Of a stretch of DNA of 24,439 bases, positions 1 to 7,089 are shown in pieces. This DNA is from Pseudomonadota bacterium. GTDB taxonomy: Bacteria; Pseudomonadota; Gammaproteobacteria; Burkholderiales; Burkholderiaceae_B. The notes under the pieces are model-generated. The model searched no databases and was not told the DNA's origin. It was given only the letters and a program-made list of their open reading frames with translations. The translations under genes were made by a program, and so were the position numbers. The stretch is from positions 1 to 24,439 of the forward strand of contig JAEZBO010000255.1 in NCBI GenBank assembly GCA_023427085.1, given 5' to 3'. How positions within the stretch are numbered: position 1 is the stretch's first letter; each line of letters starts with the position of its first letter.

Positions 1-879
1 ATGCTGGCCGCCGCGTCCGGCATGGCGGTGCCGGCGCTCGTCTATCTCCTCATCGCGGCGCGGACGCCCGGCCTCGCCAATGGCTGGGCGATCCCGGCGG
101 CGACCGACATCGCCTTCGCAATCGGCGTGATAGGCCTGCTCGGCCGGCGCGTGCCGGCCGCGCTGCGCCTGTTCCTGCTGACCGTGGCGATCGTTGACGA
201 CATCGGTGCCGTCCTGGTCATCGCCATGTTCTACACCGCCGAGATCGACGCCGGCTGGACCCTCGCCGCGGTCCTGGTCACCGCCGGGATGATCGCGCTC
301 AATCGGCGAGGCGTCGGCAGCGCCTGGTGCTACGCCCCGCTGTCGCTGTTGCTGTGGTTCTGCGTGCTGAGCTCGGGCATCCATCCGACGATTGCCGGCG
401 TGGCCGCCGCGCTGACCGTACCCACTCGGTCACGCGACGGCGGGAATCCAGTGGTACGCTTCGAACACGCGCTGGTCGGCTGGAACGTCTATCTGATCGT
501 GCCGCTGTTCGGCTTTGCCAACGCCGGCGTGACGCTTGGCGACCTGCCGGCGGGTTCCGCCACCGCGCCGGTGGTGCTGGCCATCGGTGCCGGCCTCGTT
601 GTCGGCAAGCAGCTCGGCATCTTCGCCAGCATCGCCATCGCCGACTGGCTCGGCTTCGCGCGGCGGCCGCAAGGATCGAGCTGGGGGCAGATCTGGGGCG
701 CCAGCGTCCTGTGCGGGATCGGCTTCACGATGAGCCTGTTCATCGCCGCGCTCGCGTTCCCGCGTGCGCCGATGCTTGTCGAGCAGGCCAAGCTCGGCAT
801 TCTCGGCGGCTCGTTCGTGTCCGCCGTGCTGGGTTACCTGGTGCTGCGCTTCGCCCGCGGCAGGCGAGACGACGGCTAG
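1..879 (+). CDS. nhaA: Na+/H+ antiporter NhaA, 5'-truncated by the window edge
   Basis: Inner-membrane antiporter that exports Na+ in exchange for protons, supporting pH and sodium homeostasis. The 292 visible residues are strongly hydrophobic with several membrane segments and match the NhaA family from its middle to its C-terminus. The motif WAIPAATDIAFAIGV carries D36, and AIVDDIGA carries D66-D67. These correspond to the family's essential aspartates (E. coli D133, D163, D164). A later GKQLGI carries the conserved lysine. FANAGV and LCGIGFTMSLFI are also classic NhaA segments. The family is usually about 390 residues, so roughly the first 100 residues lie before the window, and the ATG at position 1 is probably internal. 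The stop overlaps the stop of the convergent DUF3297 gene. Family assignment is very secure. Confidence 0.95.
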   Translation: MLAAASGMAVPALVYLLIAARTPGLANGWAIPAATDIAFAIGVIGLLGRRVPAALRLFLLTVAIVDDIGAVLVIAMFYTAEIDAGWTLAAVLVTAGMIALNRRGVGSAWCYAPLSLLLWFCVLSSGIHPTIAGVAAALTVPTRSRDGGNPVVRFEHALVGWNVYLIVPLFGFANAGVTLGDLPAGSATAPVVLAIGAGLVVGKQLGIFASIAIADWLGFARRPQGSSWGQIWGASVLCGIGFTMSLFIAALAFPRAPMLVEQAKLGILGGSFVSAVLGYLVLRFARGRRDDG

Positions 880-1175
880 GCCTTGGCCACCGGTGCGTCG
901 TCGCCCAGATCCTCGAACCAGGCTTCGACCGGTCCGCTCAGCTTGATCGTCAGCGGCCGCCCCGAGCGGTCGACCGTCTTGCCGGCCTGGACCCGCACCC
1001 AGCCCTCGGAAATGCAGTATTCCTCGATGTTCGTGCGCCGCACGCCCTTGAAGCGGATGCCGATTCCGCGCGACAGCTTGTCGGCGTCGAAGAACGGGCT
1101 GCGCGGATCGATCGCCAGATGATCGGGCGGAACATCGGCATCGGCACGCGCCGGAGCGGGGTTTTCGTCGGTCAT
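876..1175 (-). CDS. DUF3297 family protein
   Basis: A 99-residue protein of unknown function. The central block includes PPDHLAIDPRSPFFDADKL, then GIGIRFKGVRRTNIEEYC and SEGWVRVQAGKT, ending in TIKLSGPVEAWFED. This is the conserved core I recall for DUF3297, a small family common in proteobacteria. There is no signal peptide or membrane segment, so it is probably cytoplasmic. The N-terminal 17 residues are Pro/Ala-rich and variable. The ATG at 1175 is the first start in frame and has only a weak ribosome-binding site. The gene converges on nhaA, and the two stop codons overlap by three bases (876-879). No function should be inferred from the neighbourhood. Confidence 0.85.
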   Translation of the reverse strand: MTDENPAPARADADVPPDHLAIDPRSPFFDADKLSRGIGIRFKGVRRTNIEEYCISEGWVRVQAGKTVDRSGRPLTIKLSGPVEAWFEDLGDDAPVAKA

Positions 1176-1219
1176 GCGCGCGCTTAGCCACGGGCGAGCG
1201 CGAAAATCAATCTGCTGCG

Positions 1220-1489
1220 TCAGTCGGGCGCGCTGGGCGTTTCGGGCGGCGAGACCGACGGTTGCGGCGGGCTCTCGATCGGAGCGCTGTCGGGCCGGTC
1301 GAAATCGCCCTGCCCCGGAGCAACTTCGTCGGGTGACCGGTCGGGTTCGTCGTTGTCGCCCTCGTCCGGGACGATCTCGTCCGGCTGCTCGCCAGGCTCC
1401 ATCCTGTCACCGCCGAGCGAACTAAAGTGCGCCGGTTGCGAGCCTGGCGCGTGGGTGTTTTCGCCTGCCGTCCGGTCTTGCTGCGTCAT
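1220..1489 (-). CDS. Small acidic proline-rich hypothetical protein
   Basis: Predicted 89-residue product, rich in Pro, Asp and Glu, with short PDE-type repeats such as EQPDEIVPDEGD and RSPDEVAPGQGD. It has no signal peptide, membrane segment or recognisable domain and is probably intrinsically disordered. I chose the start at 1489 (MTQQDRTAG) over the upstream ATG at 1513 because an AAAGGA ribosome-binding site sits eight bases before it. I recall similar acidic PDE-rich small proteins in sphingomonads but cannot name a family. The low-complexity composition is unlike a random shadow frame, and no other gene competes for this interval. Its role is unknown. Confidence 0.55.
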   Translation of the reverse strand: MTQQDRTAGENTHAPGSQPAHFSSLGGDRMEPGEQPDEIVPDEGDNDEPDRSPDEVAPGQGDFDRPDSAPIESPPQPSVSPPETPSAPD

Positions 1490-1584
1490 GGCGACGGTCC
1501 TTTCGTTGCCCAAAGAGAACGTCCGGGCCGCGCCGGGCGTTCCAGCCCAACGGTCGGGCAGTCGTGCGTCTTGCCCTTTCCGAC

Positions 1585-1602
1585 GCGCCCTTCTAAGGGC
1601 GC
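1585..1602. repeat. Perfect 8-bp hairpin upstream of tRNA-Leu
   Basis: GCGCCCTT and AAGGGCGC are separated by only two bases. There is no clear T-tract on either strand, although the + strand continues TTCCCTGTTTCTC. It could be a weak terminator or a structural element before the tRNA. The 156-base gap it lies in shows no other feature. Confidence 0.4.
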
Positions 1603-1645
1603 TTCCCTGTTTCTCAGGCTCTCGCTTGCGAGGATTCGTCGGGCC

Positions 1646-1730
1646 GCGGGCGTGGCGGAACTGGTAGACGCGCTGGATTTAGGTTCCAGTATCGCAAGAT
1701 GTGGGGGTTCGAGTCCCTTCGCCCGCACCA
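1646..1730 (+). tRNA. tRNA-Leu (UAG anticodon)
   Basis: An 85-base cloverleaf with a long variable arm typical of leucine tRNA. The acceptor stem GCGGGCG pairs with CGCCCGC, with discriminator A and an encoded CCA end. The anticodon stem CTGGA/TCCAG encloses the loop TTTAGGT, giving anticodon TAG that reads CUA. The T-arm contains GGTTCGAGTCC. It lies 61 bases before the tig start codon. Confidence 0.97.
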
Positions 1731-1791
1731 GTTTCGCGACAAGCCAATTCGCTGGAAGCCGGGGCCCGTGGAGTTTTTGGAAGGCATTGCA

Positions 1792-3312
1792 ATGCAAATC
1801 GTCGAAACGACCAACGAAGGCCTCAAGCGCGCCTACACCCTGAAGATCCCCGCCAAGGAGATCGCGGCGCGGATTGACGCCGAGGTCAAGAAGGTCGCTC
1901 CGCAGGTGCGCATGCCCGGGTTCCGCCCGGGCAAGGTGCCCGCCAACCTGATCCGCAAGATGCACGGCCCGGCGCTGCATTCGGACGCCCTCAACGCCTC
2001 GCTGCGGGAGTCGATAGACACGCTGATGCGCGAGAAGAAGCTGCGGCCCGCGCTGCAGCCGAAGATCGACCTCGAGGAAGGCTATGAGGAAGGCAAGGAC
2101 GCCGAGCTCAAGGTCGAGGTCGAAGTCCTGCCCGAGATCGAGGCGCCCTCGGTGGACGGCCTCACGCTGGAGCGGCTGACCGTCGCGGTAACCGACGAAG
2201 CCGTCAACGAGGCACTGCAGCGGCTGGCCGCCAACCAGAAGAGCTTCACCGACGCCCCCAAGACGCGCAAGGCCGCGAGCGGCGATCAGGTGATCATCGA
2301 TTTCGTCGGGCGGATCGACGGCGAGGCTTTTGAAGGCGGCCGCGGCGAGGATGTGCCGCTGGTGCTCGGGTCGGGCACGATGATTGCCGGCTTCGAGGAC
2401 GGCATCGTCGGCGCCAAGGCCGGCGAGACCCGCACGGTCTCGGCGACCTTCCCCGCCAACTACACGGTCGAGCAGTTCAGCGGGAAGCAGGCCGAGTTCG
2501 AGGTGACGGTCAAGCAGGTCAAGGTCGAGGGCGAGAGCAAGCCCGACGAGGCGTTCGCCAAGTCGCTTGGGCTCGACAGCCTGGCCAAGCTCAAGGAGCT
2601 GCTCAAGGCGCAGCTCGAGCAGGAGACCGCCGGCCTCACCCGCACGCAGATGAAGCGCCAGCTGCTCGACAGGCTGGCCGCCGAGCACGATTTCGAAGTG
2701 CCGCCGACGATGGTCGAGGCCGAGTTCGCGCAGATTTGGCAGCAGCTCGAGGCGGAGATCGCCCGCGAACCCGATCCCGAGGCCGGCCGCAAGGAAATCG
2801 AGGCCGAGAAGGACGACTACAAGCGGATCGCCGAGCGGCGCGTGCGCCTCGGCCTGCTGCTGTCCGAAATTGGCCAGGCGAACGGCGTCGAGGTGACGCA
2901 GCAGGAAATGGGCATGCTGCTGCAGCAGGCCGCCCAGCAGTATCGTCCGGAAGACCGCGAGCGGTTCATCGAATACGTCCGCAGCGAGCCGATGGCCCAG
3001 GCCCAGCTGCGCGCGCCGCTCTACGAGGACAAGGTGGTCGACTTCCTGTTCTCGAAGGCCGAGATCACCGAACGCCAGGTGACCCGCGAGGAGCTCGAAG
3101 CGGCGATCGAAGCCGAAGAGACCGCGCCCGCGCCGGCTTCGAAGAAGGCTTCTGCCAAGAAGCCGGTGGCAAAGAAGGCGGCCGCGGGCAAGGCCGACGA
3201 CAAGCCTGAAAAGGCTCCGGCCAAGAAGGCGGCGCCCAAGGCGAAGGCCGAAGCCACCGCCAAGCCGGCGGCGAAGAAGGCTCCGGCCAAGAAGCCGGCC
3301 GCCAAGAAATAG
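1792..3312 (+). CDS. tig: Trigger factor, ribosome-associated chaperone
   Basis: Ribosome-bound chaperone with prolyl isomerase activity that receives nascent chains at the exit tunnel. The predicted product has 506 residues. The ribosome-docking signature GFRPGKVP lies at residues 43-50. The FKBP-like domain begins near residue 164 (GDQVIIDFVGRIDGEAFEGG). A helical chaperone domain follows to about 440. The last 65 residues form an Ala/Lys/Pro-rich tail of AKKPA-type repeats, so the protein is longer than the roughly 430-residue E. coli form; such tails are known in sphingomonad trigger factors. The start (MQIVETTNEG) is chosen because GGAAGG sits seven bases upstream; an upstream in-frame ATG lies inside the tRNA. 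In most bacteria tig is next to clpP, but here about 6 kb intervenes. Confidence 0.96.
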   Translation: MQIVETTNEGLKRAYTLKIPAKEIAARIDAEVKKVAPQVRMPGFRPGKVPANLIRKMHGPALHSDALNASLRESIDTLMREKKLRPALQPKIDLEEGYEEGKDAELKVEVEVLPEIEAPSVDGLTLERLTVAVTDEAVNEALQRLAANQKSFTDAPKTRKAASGDQVIIDFVGRIDGEAFEGGRGEDVPLVLGSGTMIAGFEDGIVGAKAGETRTVSATFPANYTVEQFSGKQAEFEVTVKQVKVEGESKPDEAFAKSLGLDSLAKLKELLKAQLEQETAGLTRTQMKRQLLDRLAAEHDFEVPPTMVEAEFAQIWQQLEAEIAREPDPEAGRKEIEAEKDDYKRIAERRVRLGLLLSEIGQANGVEVTQQEMGMLLQQAAQQYRPEDRERFIEYVRSEPMAQAQLRAPLYEDKVVDFLFSKAEITERQVTREELEAAIEAEETAPAPASKKASAKKPVAKKAAAGKADDKPEKAPAKKAAPKAKAEATAKPAAKKAPAKKPAAKK

Positions 3313-3324
3313 CGCGGGCGACCG

Positions 3325-3344
3325 CGCCCCGCCCGCGCGGGGCG
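3325..3344. terminator. GC-rich hairpin between convergent tig and receptor gene
   Basis: CGCCCCGC and GCGGGGCG form a perfect 8-bp stem with a 4-base loop. It lies 12 bases after the tig stop and 7 bases from the stop of the convergent receptor gene. It lacks a T-tract, so it would be a weak or factor-assisted terminator for either strand. Confidence 0.4.
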
Positions 3345-3351
3345 CCGCCGC

Positions 3352-5454
3352 CTAGAAGCTGCCCTTGACCGTGAAGTTGACCACCCGGCCGATCTCCCGC
3401 CGACGGTCCTCGTGGAACAGCAGCGGCGCGCTGCCGCGCGGCCCGGCGAAGACGTAGCGTTCGAGCACCGCCTCGCGCTCGAGCAGGTTGTTGAAGCGCG
3501 CCTGCACGGTCAGCCCGAACACGTCCTTGTGCTCGACGAGCACGTAGGGGTTCTGGTCGATCGTGTAGTCCAGCCCGAACTCGCCGACGCGGTAGTAGGG
3601 ATTGAACCCCGAGTTGCGGTAGCCGGCGCCGAACGCCCAGTTGCTTTGCGGCACGTCGTAGCGAACGTCGATTTCGAGGTTGTGCGGCTGGGCCAGCGGG
3701 ACCGGCAGGCGCCCGTTTTCGACCGGATCGGGGAAGATCGAGTCTCGCGCCACGGCGGCGAGGTCGATCTTGACGCCTTCGAGCCCTGCCGGATCGAGCC
3801 GCAAGGTGCCGTTGAGTTCGATTCCCATGACCCGCGCCCAGCCGATGTTGCCGCGCGCTTCGCCGCCGCCGGGAACCGGGATGAAGGTGATGAAATCCTC
3901 GAAGCGGCGGATGAAGGTGCGCACGGTCGCGCTGCCCCAGGCGCCGAAGTCGCGCGTCGCCTCGACTTCCACCGCCCAGCTCTGGTCGGGCCGCAGCTCG
4001 TTGTTGGCGCCGCTCTGGTTGTTGTTGTTGAGATTCACCGCCGCCAGGAAGTCGCCGAAGTTGAGCTGCCCGACGGCCCGTTCGAGCCGCATCGACACGT
4101 CGAGCCCCTGTTCGAGCGACCACGCTAGGCTGAAGGATCCTTTCGGGCGAACGAAGGTCCGCGAATTGGCGTTGTCGCCAATCACGCTGATGGTCGATTT
4201 CTCGCCGCCGATGATGAGCTGCATCGCCAGGTTGCCGGCGAGCGGCCGGCCATAGGACAGCAGCGATTCGTAGCGGTCCTCGCGCACGCCCCCGGTCGCG
4301 GCGGGGAACGGGACCTGTTCGAATGCCCCGCTCGGCGCGAGAAGGAACAGCTCGCCTTGCTGGTCGAGCCGGTTGAACGCCGCCTCGAACGACACTTGCC
4401 AGTCGGCCCCCGCCATCGCCCAGCTGTACTCGCCGCGCCCGATGCGTTCCCCCCGCTGGCTGTCCTGGTGGAAGCGGCTGCCGAAGGCGGCGGCGCCTGT
4501 GGCCGGATCGATCACCGCCTGGGTGCGGAAGCTGAGCGACTGCGAGCTGTCGAGGCCGATCAGCTTGAGCCGGCCCGGTCCCACGGCGAAGTCGATGTCG
4601 CCGCCGAACTCGAGGTCATGCCCGCGATTGACCTGGTCGAACCGGTCGCTGAGCGGCGGCGTTCCGGCCGGCCCGATGACGAACTCGTCCTCGAAGCTGT
4701 GGAACCGGCGCGACAGATACGCCCCGTTGAGGTTGGCCACGGTCCCGCCCGGGCTGCGGTAGCGCAGCGTCGCCGAGAGCCGCTTGTCGTCGCCGTGCGA
4801 GTTGGTTTCGCTGAAGCGCTCCTCGACCCGCCCGCTGCCGAAGGTGATACGATTGCGTCCGCCGTTGCCGTTGCGCACCGGGCGCCCCTCCGCCGCGACG
4901 GTGAATCCGAACCCGCCCAGCGTTCCGGAGACCGAGACGATCCCCTCGAGCCAGCGGGCGTCGGCGTATTCCGCGGCCAGCTGCGGACGCCATTCGAACT
5001 GCCCCTGGAAGCCGTCGTTCGACCGGGCGACGACATTGGCCACACGTCCGGACAGGCCGGGAATGTTGAGCGTGGAGCCCTCGAGCAGCTCGATGCGGAT
5101 GACGCTGCCTGCCGGGATCCGCGCCAGCTCGTCGGCGATCGAGACCGCCTTCGTGACGATGCGCTCACCGTTGAGCAGGACGTTGCCGCTTGCCTGCCCG
5201 AGCCCCCGCCCCTGCCCGAACGTCGCCTCGATGGTGAAACCGGGGATCTGCCGCAGCATGTCGAGCGCGCTGCGCGGGGCATACTGCGTGAAGTCGGCTG
5301 GCGTGTAGACCAGCGGCCCCGCCGGTTCGCTCGCCGGCCCGGCCGTTGCTGGGTCGGGCGGCGGCGGGTTGGCCGCAGACTCCTGCGCGAGCACGGGCGT
5401 CGTCAGCGCGACAAGCGTTGCCGCCATGCAGCCCGGAATCCTGATGGACGTCAC
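3352..5454 (-). CDS. TonB-dependent receptor (paralogue 1)
   Basis: Predicted outer-membrane transporter of 700 residues that would import a ligand using TonB energy. An N-terminal signal peptide of about 24 residues ends in PVLAQ. A proline-rich linker follows, then a plug domain whose landmarks are YTPADFTQYAPRSALDML, IPGF, GRGLGQASGNVLLNGER, and IPAGSVIRIELLEG. The rest is a beta-barrel rich in alternating aromatic strands and ends in Phe (VKGSF), the usual outer-membrane protein signature. The start is GTG at 5454 with a G-run 9 bases upstream; an in-frame ATG at 5427 is an alternative. It is clearly paralogous to the receptor at 7090-9270, sharing the plug motifs, FRRFEDFITFIPVPGGGE-type barrel motif and DVFGLTV. 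The substrate cannot be deduced from sequence. Confidence 0.88.
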   Translation of the reverse strand: MTSIRIPGCMAATLVALTTPVLAQESAANPPPPDPATAGPASEPAGPLVYTPADFTQYAPRSALDMLRQIPGFTIEATFGQGRGLGQASGNVLLNGERIVTKAVSIADELARIPAGSVIRIELLEGSTLNIPGLSGRVANVVARSNDGFQGQFEWRPQLAAEYADARWLEGIVSVSGTLGGFGFTVAAEGRPVRNGNGGRNRITFGSGRVEERFSETNSHGDDKRLSATLRYRSPGGTVANLNGAYLSRRFHSFEDEFVIGPAGTPPLSDRFDQVNRGHDLEFGGDIDFAVGPGRLKLIGLDSSQSLSFRTQAVIDPATGAAAFGSRFHQDSQRGERIGRGEYSWAMAGADWQVSFEAAFNRLDQQGELFLLAPSGAFEQVPFPAATGGVREDRYESLLSYGRPLAGNLAMQLIIGGEKSTISVIGDNANSRTFVRPKGSFSLAWSLEQGLDVSMRLERAVGQLNFGDFLAAVNLNNNNQSGANNELRPDQSWAVEVEATRDFGAWGSATVRTFIRRFEDFITFIPVPGGGEARGNIGWARVMGIELNGTLRLDPAGLEGVKIDLAAVARDSIFPDPVENGRLPVPLAQPHNLEIDVRYDVPQSNWAFGAGYRNSGFNPYYRVGEFGLDYTIDQNPYVLVEHKDVFGLTVQARFNNLLEREAVLERYVFAGPRGSAPLLFHEDRRREIGRVVNFTVKGSF

Positions 5455-5530
5455 GTACTACAACCCCCCGACTTGTAGCGACCGTTGACTTAATCCGGCC
5501 GGCTACGGGGTCTAACGGGGCTGAACAACC

Positions 5531-7042
5531 CTAGTTCGTGTATTGATTTGTATCGCTGCGGTTGCCGAAGTCCGGAATTACGAGCGAAATACTTCGTGCC
5601 CTTTCATAAGCCGCGCCCGCCCGAAGGACTGCCGCGTCCTGCCATTTGGCGCCGATGATCGACAGCCCGACGGGCAATCCTTCGACCGCGCCCATCGGCA
5701 CTGAAAGATGCGGATACCCGGCGATCGCGGCGAGGCTTCCGGCCCCGATCGAGCCTTCGTAGTGGTCGCCCAGGATCAGATCCGTCAGCCAGGCGGGGCC
5801 GGTGGTCGGAGCCACGAGGAAGGCGACACCGTGTTCGGCCAGCAGGCGATCGATGCCTTCCGCGCCCGCAAGCCGGAGCGAGTCCGCGCGCGCCTTTTCG
5901 TAGGCCGCGCGGTCGGTGGCCTGCTCGGCCATCTCGAACAGGTCCTGGCCGAACCAGCGCAACTCCTCGGCGCTGTGCGCCTCGTTGAAGGCGATCACCT
6001 CGACCAGCGTGCGGACGGGGATGTCGGCCGGGGACGACGCGAGGTAGGCGGCGAGGTCTTCGCGCAATTCGAACAGCAGCACGGCGAATTCGCTCTCGCC
6101 CATCTCTTCGGGCGCCTCGTAGTCGATCGACACGATCTCGGCGCCGGCCCGGGCAAGGTCCGCCAGTGCCTGGTTGAACAGCCGCTCGACCGCCGGGTTG
6201 CTGCCGACCTGCTTGCGCAGCACGCCGATCCGTACCCCGCCGAGCGAGGCCGTCGCGAGGCCGGCGGTAAAGTCGCTCTTGCGCGCGTCCGCCTCGGCAG
6301 TCGCCGGATCGGCCGGGTCGCTCCCGGCGATGGCGTTGAGCAGCAGCGCCGCGTCGGCCACCGTGCGGGTCATCGGTCCGGCCGTGTCCTGGCTGTGGCT
6401 GATCGGCACGACGTGGGTCCGGCTGACCAGGCCCACGGTCGGCTTGAAGCCGACGATGCCGTTGACGCTCGCCGGGCAGGTGATCGAACCATCGGTCTCG
6501 GTGCCGATCGCCGCCCAGGCGAGCCCTGCGGCGATGGCCGCTCCACTGCCCGACGACGATCCGCAAGCGTTGCGTCCCTCTCCGTGCGGGTTGCGCGTCA
6601 GCCCGCCCACGGCGCTCCACCCGCTGGTGCTGCGCGACGAGCGGATGTTGGCCCACTCGGACAAGTTGGTCTTGCCCAGCACCACCCCGCCGGCAGCGCG
6701 CAGGCGACCGATCAGCGGCGCGTCGCGGCCGGTCATGTTGCCCGCGAGCGCGAGGCTGCCGGCGGTCGTGGGCCACTCGCGCGTCTCGATATTGTCCTTG
6801 ACCAGAACCGTGCGTCCCTCGAGCAGCCGCTCGGTGTTCCCGACAGCCAGGGCCGGTGCCTCGGGATTGACGACGATAACCGCGTTGAGCTGCGGCCCGG
6901 CGTCGTCGATCGCGGCGATCCGGGCGAGGTACGCCTCGGCGTCGACGACGGCTTGCGAGGGCCGCTCTCGGATCAGAATGTGCTGCGCTCCGCAAGGCGA
7001 GGCGGCGAAGGCGAGCGCGACAAGTGCGGGGATGGTCCTCAT
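5531..7042 (-). CDS. Secreted amidase-signature hydrolase, peptide-amidase-like
   Basis: Predicted 503-residue amidase-signature enzyme. The Ser-cisSer-Lys triad is visible: K82 in VLVKDNIE, S162 in the GSSSGSG segment, and S186 in GTETDGSITCPAS. The 24-residue spacing of the two serines and the segments GLVSRTHVVPISHSQDTAGP and IAFNEAHSAEEL strongly resemble the Stenotrophomonas peptide amidase Pam as I recall it, which removes the C-terminal amide from peptides. Residues 1-20 (ending CGAQ) look like a signal peptide, suggesting periplasmic location. The start ATG at 7042 has no strong ribosome-binding site. It lies 47 bases after one TonB receptor and 76 before another on the same strand, so co-expression and a shared peptide-like substrate are inferred. 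Other amide substrates remain possible. Confidence 0.88.
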   Translation of the reverse strand: MRTIPALVALAFAASPCGAQHILIRERPSQAVVDAEAYLARIAAIDDAGPQLNAVIVVNPEAPALAVGNTERLLEGRTVLVKDNIETREWPTTAGSLALAGNMTGRDAPLIGRLRAAGGVVLGKTNLSEWANIRSSRSTSGWSAVGGLTRNPHGEGRNACGSSSGSGAAIAAGLAWAAIGTETDGSITCPASVNGIVGFKPTVGLVSRTHVVPISHSQDTAGPMTRTVADAALLLNAIAGSDPADPATAEADARKSDFTAGLATASLGGVRIGVLRKQVGSNPAVERLFNQALADLARAGAEIVSIDYEAPEEMGESEFAVLLFELREDLAAYLASSPADIPVRTLVEVIAFNEAHSAEELRWFGQDLFEMAEQATDRAAYEKARADSLRLAGAEGIDRLLAEHGVAFLVAPTTGPAWLTDLILGDHYEGSIGAGSLAAIAGYPHLSVPMGAVEGLPVGLSIIGAKWQDAAVLRAGAAYERARSISLVIPDFGNRSDTNQYTN

Positions 7043-7089
7043 GGCGGCGCAGCTTGCCACGCCAGGGGGGCGATGCAAGGCGCGACTGC

